From Aquila chrysaetos chrysaetos (Eukaryota > Chordata > Aves > Accipitriformes > Accipitridae), in NCBI RefSeq assembly GCF_900496995.4, contig NC_044008.1, forward strand, positions 9,309,276-9,373,275: 64,000 bases of DNA, in the 5' to 3' direction. Every line of letters starts with the position of its first letter. Positions within the stretch are counted from its first letter, which is position 1. The position numbers and the translations under genes were made by a program. Shown here piece by piece: positions 25,301-39,240 of this stretch. Below the pieces are notes generated by a model. It did not search any database, was not told where the DNA came from, and saw only the letters and a list, made by a program, of their open reading frames with translations.

Positions 25301-28300
25301 CTTGGCAGAAGACAATGGTGGAGATGACTTGCATATGAGAGGTATTCATCACATCTAGAAATGGTTATAAAAATGTTGTCAGCATGTTTTCATCTGAAAA
25401 GGCTGTTTTAGCAACAGTGATATATTTAAATACAACATGTTACACTGTTTCCAACAGGAGATGCTCTGATCTAGAGAAATGAACATTCCATATACCTCTT
25501 CATTAAAAAATGTCCTTAGTAAACTGCTATGATTTTTCATCTTGCATGTTAGTTTTGGCATGGCATTTTACAGAATTTTGTAACTAGCACATATGTAATT
25601 GTATAAAAAGTAATAATTAAAGGAAAAAGTATTCAGGGCCTTTCAAAGTTCTGTTCAGGTCCAGCAATGCCCTTTAATGCACTTAGTGCATAGTTACCCT
25701 TGTAACTATACCTATATACAGGTAGATATATAATTATCCTTATACTGGTAGACCAGTCGTCTTCTGCTGATTTTGCACCTCTTCCAGCTCTTTCTTGAAA
25801 CTTAAAAACTTAAACTGAATTTATCGTCTATCAGGTTTAGGTCCTAAAACCAAACTTCCTGAAGAGGTTTATTGCATAGAGCATCAGCTGCTGTATTTAT
25901 AGTGATTTAAACTATATTTTTTATAATTTTGTATATACAAAACTTCCTGCCTCCATTTGCTTAATTTCCTAAAGTTTGAATAGCTTGCTTTGCCTTTTAT
26001 CCCATCATTTTCCTATGGTTTACTTAAATGTAGTTGATATACTCAATAACTTATGCCCTAGAGTAAAATCCCTTCACAGATTTCTTTTCATATGGAGGAG
26101 TTAGATGTCTTTTATGTGCATAAATTCAAGATATTCAAGAATCATCTTTCTTATAGGCTTAGACGGAGAAATATAGAGTCATTTTTGTCAAGGTAAAACA
26201 TAAACTTATCTCTTATTAGCAGCGAGCCAAAAACTTGTCCTGTTCTCATTGTGCTCACACATAATGAATTTTTAAGGTTTTCAATAATAATCTTAATGAA
26301 CAAGTCAGGGAATTAGTTGGCTGTATAAGTGACTGCGATCAGGTCACTTAAAGGGTAAGACAATCTTAAAATTAGTGAGGCACTGGGGAAAGTTATTTAG
26401 AACATTTCAAAATGTACATGTTGAGATATTCAAGAAACCTTTTTAACTCTATCTTTTGCTATAAAGAGAACGTCTCCCACTGGCTGAAAAATCACAAACC
26501 ATCCATATGTAATTTGATTTGTTTTGTATAATTTTACACATTATTTTATTTGGAATAAAAGACACAAGCTTGCAGGGCTCCTCCGCAAGTCTCTACTTTA
26601 TCTGAATTTCTGCATTTTGGTAGTGCACAGCAGGATAAATACATGCAGAGTTTCTTTCACCCTTTAAATAATGGAGACTGACAGTGGACTGGAAAAATAT
26701 GTATTTATGAATAGTGCTGGGTGCGATTCCATTAGTCAGGCAGGTCAGTGGTGTAGCAGTGGCAGCTGATAACACCTGGTTGTGATGACAGCAACCTGCA
26801 CACGCGCATGTGTGTCTTTCCCTCTCATGGTTGCTGAGTCCATGGATGACAAGCTACTGCTGCTACCCATGACTGGAACTAAACTGTGGGTTCAGCCAGT
26901 GGAGACCTCATTCAAAAGTAATTTTTCAGACTCTGACAGCTTTTTTTTTTTCATGACCAAAACAAAATAAGACTCCTCAGGCTACATTTAATTTAGTATT
27001 TTTTCTGGTTTTAATTTTTATATATGCTATGTTATTATCAATCAGGACAGAGGGTTAAATCTCATAAAGTATGTACATAAGAAAAATTTTGTGTAGCATT
27101 TTATTCTCATTAGTGGTATTTTTTTATGTTCCAATGGTCTACAGCAGAAATTCTGAGTCTTGTACACGTGTGAGTGTGTGAGCATAGAAAAATAAAAATA
27201 ACAAAAGGAAAAACTGAGATGACAGTGTGGGTTTGTCTGACAAAAAGAAGCAAAATGAAGCAAAGATAGGATCAAACTGGTATGGAACAAAAAAATGTTA
27301 TGGTCATGAGCACTTAAGAAATGCTTTTATATGAACAAGAAATACATTGTAAACACAGCTAATGCTTCACGATTGATTCTCTCTGCTCACAGCTTGAAGA
27401 GGATCTGTGGAGAATGAAGATGGTTCAGGTTCCAATTCATTAATGAGGGTGAAAAGCCAAAGGCTAAAATCATCCCAAGGAAGTTAGTTTATCAAGGTAA
27501 AAATGCTTCTGAAGTTTGTTTTTTCATTTGTTCTGAAAAAAAAAAAAACAACCCCAAACCAGAACACCCGCCACCAAAACCTCTCTCACTGCAAAATGTT
27601 GACACTTTTAAGGTATTTTACAGCTTTCACTTCACATGACAAGTGGGGTCTGCCTACAGCTAACACAGATTAACCATTCTGTACTGAAACTGATCTCTCT
27701 AAAGTTATAGCTAGTAACATAGAAGACTAACATATTTAATATACTTTAGGTCTAACCCACTCTTGCAATGGAAAATGAGTAATTTATAATATTTTTTTTT
27801 TTTAATAAATCATTTCACCACTTGTTTTGTTGGAGAAAACACAGTGTATTACTTGGCGTAAATGGTAGGATATTGTGCAATACACAACAGAGTTCATACT
27901 TTCAGTCCATTGCAATGTTTCAGCATAGCTTCACCGAGGTCAGTGCTGCTGCAACGAATTACATCAGCCAAGGATCTGCTATTGAACTGAGCTGCAAATT
28001 TAGTGTGTAACATACAGAGACAAAAAAAAATGCCCTATTCATAATGAAAAAGTAAGAACAAAGGTTTGAGCCCCTAGTCAAAAAAACTCCTGCAACCAAA
28101 AAATTTTACAGTTATTGTTGATTTCAATGACTCGCGATTCACTCTTCACTAAGCCACACTAGATATTTGTTTTGGGGTATTTTACTTCTATATACCAGAT
28201 ACAGAGAATAACATAGCTTAAGGGTCATGGAAGGGGCAAAGTGACATAATGAAACACAGAAATAGAGAAATCAGCAGAGCTACCTGGGAGACCAAAAATA

Positions 28301-31300
28301 TAACAAAAAACCTCCCAGAAGTCTATTGTTTATGTCAGCAGAAAGGTTTGACATAAAAAAAAAAAGAAAAATTACAAATATTTTCCTTCTATTTTATAAA
28401 TAAAAAAGTATGTTTGCTTTAATCAAATCTAAGAAACTAAAGCATCTAAGTAAAATCACTCTTTCTGGTGCCAGTAATGTAAAAAGAACACAACTATTCA
28501 AAGCAATAACAAATCTTTTCCTCACCCTGGCTCCAGCAGATACCACTTTTTTTCAAGCTTCAGAGGAAGGTGCAAGAATTCCTCTAAAGGACACGTGCAA
28601 AATAATGTGCTAGAAGGAAAGCTCTGCTTAGAAAAATATATGCCATTTTCAAATGGTGCCCTCAATGAAAAATAGTAGAACTGAACCTTAAGTCTACTTT
28701 CACACATCATCTTTCAAAACATATATCAGGCCATGAAGGAAAAATGTTAGTGCCATTGTGGGGTATCAGTTAAGAAAAATATGTGAGGCTTTTGTACTAC
28801 AGTTTCCTTCACAAATTGGTGAGTTTATGTCTGCCAGAAGATTATCTGCTGTTTGGAGAACATATGTAATATGACAGTTGTAAATTCTATCGCATTTTTC
28901 TTCTTGAGCGTTCACGGACAGGATGCTGCACTTTAAAGAAATACTGTGAGACTAAAAATTTGAGGTCAATCAGTGTGGTTGGCTGTAACTGAGTAGATTT
29001 TCTATATTTAATTAAGTGGCTGATCCTGTGAGAATAGTCATCTGTAGCTTCCACCAACCTGAAGTTGTGACTACTCAAGCCTTTTAAAGTCATTCCCTAA
29101 AAGTTGAGATTAGCAGTTGAGGAATCCATCCTGTGACTCATGGGACCTCAGATTCAGCCCACCACAAGTCTTCGCCTCCCTTGTTTTGCAGGGAAGTAGT
29201 GAAATTTGGCTGGTTCTGGGTATTTTCCCCGGAGCTTTCTATCTTGCCTTAATTACTTTTCAGACTTCTAACCTGCCCATGTTCCCCTTTGGACTGCCCA
29301 GGAAGAACAGTGATATTCTGGGGCTATGGTGCTCCCTGCTTAAAAATAATCTTGAGGGCCCTTATCCTTCTGCTGCAGTGGCATCTATGGTGAAAGAGCA
29401 CTATGTAGAGGTCTTCATACAAGGCACATTTCTGCAGCAGCCTTGAAGGGGGCTCATAGTGCAGTGATTGCAAGGCAGAAATTCCCACCTCCATCTCTGT
29501 CCCGCTATGTGGTACACACGCTCCTTCCCCCAACCATGCCTTTCAGTGAGTCCTTTTAGGTTTGGCTTAGGTGTCAGTGCATCCCCAATTTACCTCCTTT
29601 TTGCAACAGTGTGTTCTTCCACACATCCTTCTTCCCCACCTTCAGTACTATTAATCACTTTACGCATTGCAGCCCCTGGTGAGAGGTAGATCGTTAAGAA
29701 ATGAAATTGAGAAGGAAACATGTCCTAGGCTGAAAAACTACAGAGTGCTAAAGATTGAATCTCTGTAACTGTCCTGTTTTTCTGATGTTTCTTGTGGATT
29801 AGGTTGAAAATATATCTCTCTTCATTGCCTCTAGATGAGAGCAAAATATAAAATTCTGTTCCCAGAGGGATCTTCCTTGGTTGTTTTTGTGTGTGTTTGG
29901 TTTTGCATTGAGAAATAATTATAATGACTTCTGCTAATTCTTTTTTTTGTGGAGGGTTTGCAAAACCTCTCATTGTTCTATCCCAGAAATAAGCCTGACG
30001 TGCTTGAACTGCTTCTCTTGATGCACAGGACTTGATTCTGATGGCCACATATGAAAGGAGCGGAACTAATGGGCATTGTCCATTACAAAAATACTAGTTT
30101 GATGCATGGTTTGTATTTTGCCTCGTCAGTGGTGTGGTATCACAAACCCAGGCTTAGATTTTTTCAGTGAACTCCAGGCTAACTGTTTTGGAAAAGGAAG
30201 AATGTATGTCTGTATAGGCATCCAAAGATATTCCATAAAGCCATGAGCACAGAACCCGTTTCTGCCGCAAGCACCACAAAACCCGGGAGTAAGTTGCTTC
30301 AGTTCACTCCAAAAACCACCTAGATTCTTGCCAAGTCTGTTTTCCTTTATAGTTTAATTCTAGATTCAATAAACATAAAGAAAAGGCCATCAAAAGAACA
30401 GAGGCTATGTAATTTACAATTAGAACATGTAACTGATGTTTCATAAAAATATGGATACAGTTATGTCTCTGGGCTGAATTGAAAGAACCACAAGTTTTGA
30501 CAACTTGCACCTGCAATATAAATTTGTTGGATTTTTAGAAAAGTAAAATACTACATTACATGTACACAAAGTGCGTATTCCTTAGCTATGGTCCTCTTTT
30601 GAAACCTAGCTCCTGAACAATGTTGCCAAAAGAAACAGCTTTTGTGCTCTTAGACAGCCAACATCTTATAAAACCAGGCAGATGAATGATGTTATGTGTA
30701 AGGGATGAATAAAAATATCAAAGATCTGAAGTTCCAAACAGGCTCTGCATGCCAAGAAAACTGTATTAAAATTCACCCCATAGAAAATCAAAGCAAATAA
30801 CATTGGGACCAACCTGAGAATTTAATCCTGCTCCAGAAGCTAAAGGCTTGTGAATGTTCCTAAGGCAGAATGATCCCTCATTTTGCAGTCAAATTTCCTA
30901 AGCTTTTGAAGCGTGTTGCTATGCTGGGTTTGTTCATTGACAATAAAGGTATGAGCCTATGGTTTATGGAAGCTTTATGTTGAATGGGTATCATCTTTAT
31001 TGTTATTTGAGAGTAAGGGTATTCAGAAACATGCTCTTGAATTCTGACTTTTCAATTTGGGACAAGCCTTTTACCATCAATGGTGGAAGACTGGGATTTC
31101 ATTCAGATTAAAGCCAAAATAAAGATTTTGATAACTCAGATTGACAGCCTTCATAATTTAAATTATAGAAATGTATGCAAAAAAAAAAAATTATGCTTGA
31201 GTTAGCACCTAATAATTCAAATGAATGAATATAATTCCTCAGTGATCTCTACAGTTACATCACTGTACAACTTAAATAAAAAATATATATTCCCTAATTT

Positions 31301-33946
31301 ATGTAAATGAAAGAATTGAACCCAATATTAATCAGCAAAGGCACACACTGCCTTTAAACTTTCTCACGCCAGTAAAATATGCAGGTGAAAATTTCCTCTC
31401 TGTTCTTCAAAGCAGCTGTCAGTTCAATCTGCTTTCACTTAGATGCATGTAAAACATAAATATTGATACCATAACTAAAAGACTTTGGAAAGAGTTAGAT
31501 CTGTTTATCAGATGTTATACAAATGCACAGGCAAATTCATTCTTTTCCTAGGCTACACCTGATTTTAATCAGAAACTAGAAACTGGCTATCAAAAATGAT
31601 AAGAAGAATGGCAGTATACATAAAAAGGTCACCTGTGGGTTAGTTATGGGTGAGAGTCATCTCACCTGATTTTACATATCTGAAGATTAAAGTTCTGAAA
31701 ATGAACTAGTCACCATAGGTTTCCTTTGTGGGGCTCCTCCAAAGAAAAAGTCATCTGACCTCTCTAGAACAGGATCACATATTTTTTGGAGGTGTCTATT
31801 TCCCTTCTTGGACTAATTGGTAGTCTCAGGTGACTGCATCATAATTAATGCCTTACTTTTGCCTCATACTGGCATGGTTGAGCTTTCTGCATGACCAAGG
31901 AATATCCCAAAGAGAGGAACAGAAGAAAAGAGGTCACAAACTGAATAATAGGAAGTGAGGGAACAAAAGTGTATTTTCACCAGTATTTTTTTTAAATGCC
32001 TTATCTAATGAATTAATCCTCTATTTTATTTTTTGGTCTCCTCTGGAAAAAGGGTGCTCTAATACAGAGTGATTCTGGCAGTAGTCCTCACTGTTACAAC
32101 ATATATCTTGGAAGAATGTAGGAAGCTGGATCAGTCTGTGTCCCTCAGTCACATAAGTTACAGTTTGGATATATATTTGAGCTCTTTATGACCTTGCAGA
32201 TGCTTCTATTGTGAACAATCACTTCATTTGTTTCCCTCATTCTTTTTTATATGTGTTTTATTATTTTCTATTGAAGGCCAGATTTTTAATCATGGTTTTT
32301 TTGTCTGTCTCAACAAATATCTTCACCAATAGCACAGTGGGATTCTTTGATCCCTTTTGACATCCAAATATAGGATAGATGTAAATACTCCCAGGTAAAC
32401 TCAGAAGTATATCAGGTACTATTAGTACTGTTTAGACATAACCTGGAGTTCCCTAACATACATCTGGATCTGCTCTGTTTTTCGGTTTTGCCGACAATAC
32501 ATTAATGTCTCGTAAATGGTCTACAGGGTCTCATGTGTTCAGAGACCTTAACCTGCCAAAATAATTTGCTGTTGTACCTTTGCCTTCCAAAAATCAGGAT
32601 GATGAAACATACTGCTACAATGTGGTTTGCTCTAACACTACTTTAAAAATCAGTCATCTTGGTAATGATCATGGTTATTAGCCATTGGAACAATTTCTCC
32701 AGGGTTTTCTCTTCCTTCTAGTTACTTAGCTCAGGATTGGCATTTTTTCTTATGTATCTGTTCTAGCTCAGCCTGAGGTTGAAGGTTGAGCTCAGCGATC
32801 ATCCACTGAAATTCCTGTGTCAGGTCAGAGATAAATGATCAAATCATAGTTTTGGCCTTAAAGTCTTTCTCTATACAAACTAAGTTTTCTCATCTGACTG
32901 ACAATAATGTGCAGCTGTTAAGTAGCTTAGACTGCAAAAAATAATAAATAATAATGAATTATGGAAATAAGTCTATTGGTATCAGTAAGAGAAGGTATTA
33001 GTTAAGCTTATTATCAATTTTTTTTCTACCGCCAATCTAATCAATATTAAATTGTGGCAAAATTAAACTGATAATTTTTTTCTATGCTGAACAAAACTCT
33101 CAAAAAGTACCTGATTTGCAAAAATTGCAGTCTTCCTTTTTAATCTAAAGCACTGTTTTCCTTTTTTGCTACTTTTGCCTATGTTTCTTTGTGAACTGAA
33201 AGCACCTGGAGCTATGCATTATCTTGGTAGGTACAGCAACTTTCCACATACAAATACACTTGGTGTGCAAGCCTGTTTTCAGAAGCATTCACTTGCTGCA
33301 GCTTCTTTTCTATGGCCTCAGGCTCTGCTCTCATTGCAATCAATGGCAAAAGCCCTCATTAACTGAAAGGAGAAAGTTTGAAAGAGAAAATATTAAAAGC
33401 CAGCTAACCAAACCAATCTATACAGCACACTTCATATCTGCAGTTTGCTAGGACAGAAGATATCTACCCAAACCGCAGTATCAAATGCTGCCTCCGGAAT
33501 GCGCTGGGATCCTTCAAGTTTGAGTTCAAGTTAAGAGTCTTCTCATCTGATACAGCCACTGAATATATAAGCATTTTCTATAGATGCATGTGGTTTCAAT
33601 GATGCTAAACTTATTAGTTTGTTTTTCTTTTTTTTTATTTTTTTGAATTTTTTAAGCCATAGCCCTGAAGACTGAATGGCGGCCAGGCAGAGCCACATCT
33701 AGAAATGTTGCTGATGTAAACTGAATTAAACCTAGTATAAACCCGAATAAATGATTTGTACTGAAAGGAGACATAAACAAAATTAATTAAAAATCTGTTT
33801 GTTTAGTTTGAATAAAATATCTTTCTGTCAGACTCTGAAGGTAATTTTGTTCAACAAGAAACACCAACATGTGGTCACTGTTTCCAGGTTATAATGCTGA
33901 GATGAATAGCACCTTTCACAACAGAGTCCTCAATAACCTCTGGACT
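22346..33946. other. gene-free AT-rich stretch
   Basis: I see no gene, RNA gene or recognisable transposon in these 11.6 kb. There are scattered homopolymers (T12 at 22,497-22,508, A13 at 27,536-27,548, and a T run near 27,790). Open frames are at most about 110 codons and show no family motifs. Several splice-acceptor-like pyrimidine tracts occur (for example before 24,612), but none is paired with a donor around a convincing coding frame. Confidence 0.5.
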
Positions 33947-34030
33947 TGATCCTGAAAACACTTTGTATGTAATTACGTTGGCTTCAGCTGTACTACTTCA
34001 GGGTGGGTTTCACTTACTTAACATTAGACA
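33947..34030. repeat. degenerate amniote palindromic-type repeat (candidate)
   Basis: The phrase CTTGATCCTGAAAACACTTT, followed by GTATGTAATTACGTTGGCTTCAG and CACTTACTTAAC, resembles an old repeat of turtles, crocodiles and birds. From memory, that repeat reads GATCCTGCAAACACTTA... with a central ...TTGACTTCAATGGG segment. It is short, strongly diverged and non-coding. Confidence 0.35.
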
Positions 34031-36065
34031 TTTAGAAGTAGATATGTAGGCTCCCTCTGCAGTCAAAGGAGAGATATAGAAAGGACTAAGGAAGAAGTTG
34101 TGTTCCTTGTCTGAAGTTTTTTTTTTTTTTTTTTTAAACAGTGGCATGCATCATCATAGAGGGATATTGGCATCATTCTCTATTGACTGTATAAGGAGCC
34201 TCTACGATTAAAAAGCCTGGAATCTGTGCACCAGTCAAATGAGCTACTTGTGGAGAGAACCAATCAGTGTAATATTCATCACTTTCTTTAGTCTAAAGCA
34301 TATATTGGTAATGACTGATGCCTCCTCTGAGTAGAAAGGTGGTAGCCTAAAGGCCATAGAGATGCTATAGTACAATCAAACCTGGGTGCAGCTATGATGT
34401 AAATGGGAGTAGCACACAAGAAGGACTCACTTCATCATACGGACCAGAACCACGATAATGGGGTGAGGGGGCTACAGCTCCCACAGAAACCAGTTCATCT
34501 GCTTTAAATCTACACCTGACCATATGGGCAAGAGTGAGTTGTGCTCCTGTAAAAAGTGCCATTGAATTGTGAAGCAAAAGACGACAACAAAGTAGTACTG
34601 GTGTTTTCCCAACAGCTCCCCACAAAATACAATTCTAATTCGAAATGTAGCTCACTGTGGATTGTCAAGATACTCAAAATATGATGATGTATGGTGCAGG
34701 GATTTTGCTAAGCTTTTGGGATTTGGCTTCCATTCACTGGGATTTAGATGCATCACTAACCTCTTTTGGCTAGGCTAGGTTTCTTGTACAGAGAAACCCA
34801 GACTTAAACCTTTGAAGTTTCCCTCCAGAGCTCCCCAAATCCTCAACTTCCATGAATATATGCCTGTCTGTATTAGAAATGATGGGGCGATCTTCAAGTT
34901 AAGAGTCCATTTCCTTCAAACCTGTTGCACAGGTATTTCGTGAAAGGATTTAAACAGAATACTAACACAGGACAGAGGGAGCATGTAAACAAACGCACTA
35001 TACCAAGTTTCTGTTTTCAGCCTTCTGACAGTGCTGATAACTCCCATCTTCCAGAGTAATTTTGTACTGACTTGGCCAGTTGTATATTATCTTAAGCTAC
35101 TAACAACAATCTGTTCTCACTGATGAAGCTATAACAAATTTAAAGTTTACAGTTTAAGAGAGACAATCTTTTAATACACCCAAAATAGCTAATTATCGAG
35201 GACAGTGAACATGAGCCCACATAATGTATGCTGTAAATCATTAAGGCATGTGGTTCCATTTAACACTATTTTGCTTGCAAAGTGATCACCTAGAGTTAAG
35301 GTTTGCCCTAAATTGGGTAGGAAACAAAAATATCCAAGAATAAATAATAAATAGGGTGTGTTTTGCACAAAGCTATCTTTTAGAGCCAGAAAGAACATTT
35401 CTATCTATAGAACCATTGCTTGGATATTTGTCTTCTGTTAACCACAAGTACATATTTTCACTAGAAAAAAGCGACTTTCAGGCATTCACACAGATTTGTT
35501 CATGCTAAGGATAAACAGAACTAGATATCCTGTGTTCTTAGATAAGAAAATACATGGAACCATTTCTTGTAATAGCACTCATGTTTTATTAAAATGAGGG
35601 GGGGGTTATTATTGCTACAGCCACTGCTGAGGGGAACTGGAGTTCTCTGAACACAGCTCAGAGCTGATTTTATTCTAACCCTCCCCTGCTGGTGCTGAAG
35701 TCAATAAATCATTACAGCAGTTGCTGCCATTCAGCAAGAGCAGGATAATGCCTTAAACCAATTAGTTCAACCACTGGTTTCATTGGAAGTAGAAACAGGA
35801 GGTAGAAATGTCCTTCCTCAGAAATATAGAAGTATAATTTTTACAAAGCAGGAAAATGAAATTCAGTTAATTTTTTATGGAAATTAATTTCTTGTCTGAC
35901 TCATAAAATACATAGAACTGTGGGCTCTCAGGGGTTGCTTTCCTTTCCTATCCAGGAGGTACGTGGAAATACAACAATTTTTTTCTTGTCATACTATTTA
36001 TTTTGTAGATACTGAGTTCATATCCCAACCATGATCTGCAGATAAATTTTTTATTCTTCTAATCA

Positions 36066-36320
36066 TATTTGGGCCAGATCCCACATGCACCGTGCATCAA
36101 AGCTTGAACTAAAGTCAGTGGAAATTGTAGGTGTTTCATGAGACAGTTGAAGTTATGAGAGAACAGGGACTGAATAGTGACAAGAAGGTACCTGGGATGA
36201 GACATTGCTTGATTTGTACCTAACCCTGTGATGTGCTGAACAAAGTTAAACATTGTGAACTCCAATGGAGTTTGAACATGTTCAGTCATTCATTCAGGAT
36301 CAGATCCTTCATGTCTAAGT
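36066..36320. repeat. degenerate palindromic amniote repeat (candidate)
   Basis: The left end reads TTTGGGCCAGATCCCACATG and the following bases include AACTAAAGTCAGTGG. The right end has AACTCCAATGGAGTT (7-bp arms around one base, 36,260-36,274) and then CAGGATCAGATCCTTCATG. A GGCCAGATCC-type start, an AGTCAGTGG/CTCCAATGG centre and a GGATCAGATCC-type end are the hallmarks, from memory, of an old hairpin-like repeat of sauropsid genomes. It is heavily decayed. No coding frame is credible. Confidence 0.4.
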
Positions 36321-39227
36321 TTTGATAATTAACCAGGAATTTGGCAGCAAGACAAATATGGATATTCTATTTTAGCTAATACTTTTAAGGAAGGGTTTGT
36401 CCCCCTTTAAGTAATATCTTAGACATTTCTCTGCACCTTTCCTAAAAGTTTCCCTTTGTCTCTTTTTTTTTTTTTTGAACATCAACTCAGTGGAGATAGA
36501 TTATCTCTTACATCTTATAGCAATGAATGAAGTGAAATCTGCTCTTATTTGTGAGCCACAGAGGCTAGAAAAGCCTCCCTTCATGCACTCTAACCTCCAG
36601 TAGGATTTGTGCTGATGCAATCTACAGTGCATGCTGAGCTTCTTCACCAACTGGTAAAGTGAAGGAACCTTGACCTCCTGTTTCTGCTCTGACTTCTTGT
36701 TTTCAGTGCTTTAGATCATGTAGAACTTGGAATGATGGGGTAAAAAATAAAATTAAAGGTCTTACAGAAACCCTTGTGAGTAAGGGTTTGCAGGCTCAGT
36801 CAGTGTTTGCAATTCATGTTCCTCAAGCACAGTGTGTGGTGGTAATAAGGATGCAATACAGATGCCTGGTTCTGTGATGACCTGCATATATTCATCCTAA
36901 GGAAAAAAAACAAAAACCTATTTGAGAAGAAATACTGCTATGAATAAATCAGATTACAACTGCAATGTCAAGGCTCTGTCGAAGCTATATCATAAAGAAA
37001 AGAAAGGAGCAGATTCTGACCCTGGCTTTATGGGGTGGGAGAAGACATGAAATCTGTGCACTCCTGGGCAGGTGCTGCATTATGATTACCAACACTGGAG
37101 TAAAACAGATTCTCCTCTTCCCAAATTGGTGGGAGAGGGAGTGAGCAGAGTCCCTTGCCTTGCTCTGCAGACCCCCAAAGGTCGGCCTAGCTGCATCAGC
37201 ACAAGGCAATGGGCAAACCCTGGCTGTTCCCCTTCAGACAAGGCAAAAACCCGAATTGCAGGAAGAATGCAGAAAAAGAGCCTTTACCTTCTGATGGACT
37301 GCAAGGTGGCAACTCAACATCTTACTAATACTATTCTGTTTCTTACTCATCCTCTTTAAAACACCTGACTTTTAGTAAATCTGTGACATTGTATATTTAA
37401 TTCTCTCCTCTATACAGTCCCCCATGAATCTGTGCAGGTCCCATTATTGTCAGTGGAAATAACACCTACTATCTTCAGAGCATATTGATCCTCGGACAGT
37501 GTTGGAGTCTGAATTTGACTATATTGCAAGTGTGGGACCCAGTCTGCCCCTATGCTTGCACAATAGCTGTAGGAACTTAGTGACCCAGGGCTCCCCAACG
37601 AGGCACATTTGGTCACTGAGTCACAAATACAGGCACTTGAGGTTGACTGGATGAGGCAATTTCTGCCCCCAGCTGATTGCTCCCTCCCCATCCTTACAAA
37701 GGCTTCCCCACTCGTGGATGAGGACCTGACCTGCATGTGCAGCAGCTCCTTCACTGCTCCAGCTGACAATCCAGCAGATGAAAGTCAATCGGTTCTGGGG
37801 TTCAGTGCCTTGATTTAACATGCTGGGTACAGAAGTTGCTCCATGTTTGACACTTTCATGTCTGCTGCTGGGAGCGGAGGCGGGGGGGGGGGTGGCTGGG
37901 AATAAGCACTGTCAGACTTCAGGCCATCCCGGTTTGTAGGTCAACACCCAATTTCTTGGGCTTGTCAGTAGAAAGTGGGAGGTTCCTTTGAAAATTTTCA
38001 AAGTTGGACATGAGTTACAGGATCTTCTTCTCATGAAGGCCCTCAAAGACACCAAATGCATAGTTGTTCAGTTGGAAGAGATTCACTAGGTACAATTTAG
38101 CCTTACATTTGGAAAACAGTCTCTCTCCTTAAGAGACTTAAGCAACACCATTGCACTGCAGAGTGCTGCAGGCATTTCTGTCACTACTTACAGAAGGAAT
38201 AATAGCGCTCAGCATAAAGATAAATGCCTACAGTGTGGCAGCATGCTGGTGTCTCACGTTTCTCCTGCAACCTTTACCAAGAGACCAGCTATCTGCATTG
38301 ACAATTTATCTCAGATGAAAACAGTTTTCTCTGAAATATGCCAGTTTGGCATTACAGTATCTGGACAGTGTGCGGACTTATGATCAAGCAGAAAAGGAAA
38401 GGAATAGAAAGTAACAAAACCAGCTTAACTCTCCTCCTACTTTTAATTATTTGCTAAAGATCTATTTGGTCATTTAATTCATGCTTGTATTATTGTTCAA
38501 TGAGAAAAGAAAAATGCAGATATCTGATGTTCAGCTTCTGCTCTTTTATGAGCCACTAAGCCTTGCAGGAAATTTGAACAGTTGCCCAGGGCACTGGGTG
38601 TGGAATTTGGTTTTAGGGGAGCTTCAAATTACCTAAAGAAGGCAAAAAAGGAGAAAAAAAGCACTTTTCAAATTCATGTTTAGAAGAACCTGTTGAATAT
38701 TTCTTCCACCCAATAGTCAGTGTCCTTTCTGCAGGAAAAATAATGTCATCTTCATCGCCATCATTATAATCATCACATCTTCAAAACATTGAAAGGAACC
38801 ATTCTCTTCCTGTTAAAAATTTAGGTAATTTCTGTAAATTTGGCAGAAATTCCTATAACTTTTGGGGCATTTCAAACACTGTGTAAAGGCCAAATGCAGT
38901 CCTGACCAAAAAGATCACTCAGAGAGGTAGCATTAATGCAGACGCTGAGAAAGGTAAAATTCCTTCTAATGTCTTCCAGTAAAGCTGTACTTATCTACTC
39001 TGGGATTTTCTGAACAGTCGTTTAAAATACAATGCCAAGGAATGCATCGACTGATCATTTAAAATGATACTGTGCAGATGGTAGATGTCTCCTCAGCCTG
39101 TGTCCATGGTATGACTCTGTGTAACCTTGTTTTACAGCCTTAGCAGCAAGGAACAAAAAGGCATGTTCAGTCTGTGCTGTTTGCACAGAAATTTTATGAA
39201 CTTTCTCAGTTTTCATTCAGCAAACAG

Positions 39228-39240
39228 CCACAAGAGGGCA
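39228..39240 (+). promoter_or_regulatory. CTCF-like motif
   Basis: CCACAAGAGGGCA matches the CTCF core pattern CCASYAGRKGGC at all but one position (A instead of C/T at the fifth base). It lies about 1.7 kb left of the CpG island. Short motifs of this kind also arise by chance, so binding is only a possibility. Confidence 0.3.
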
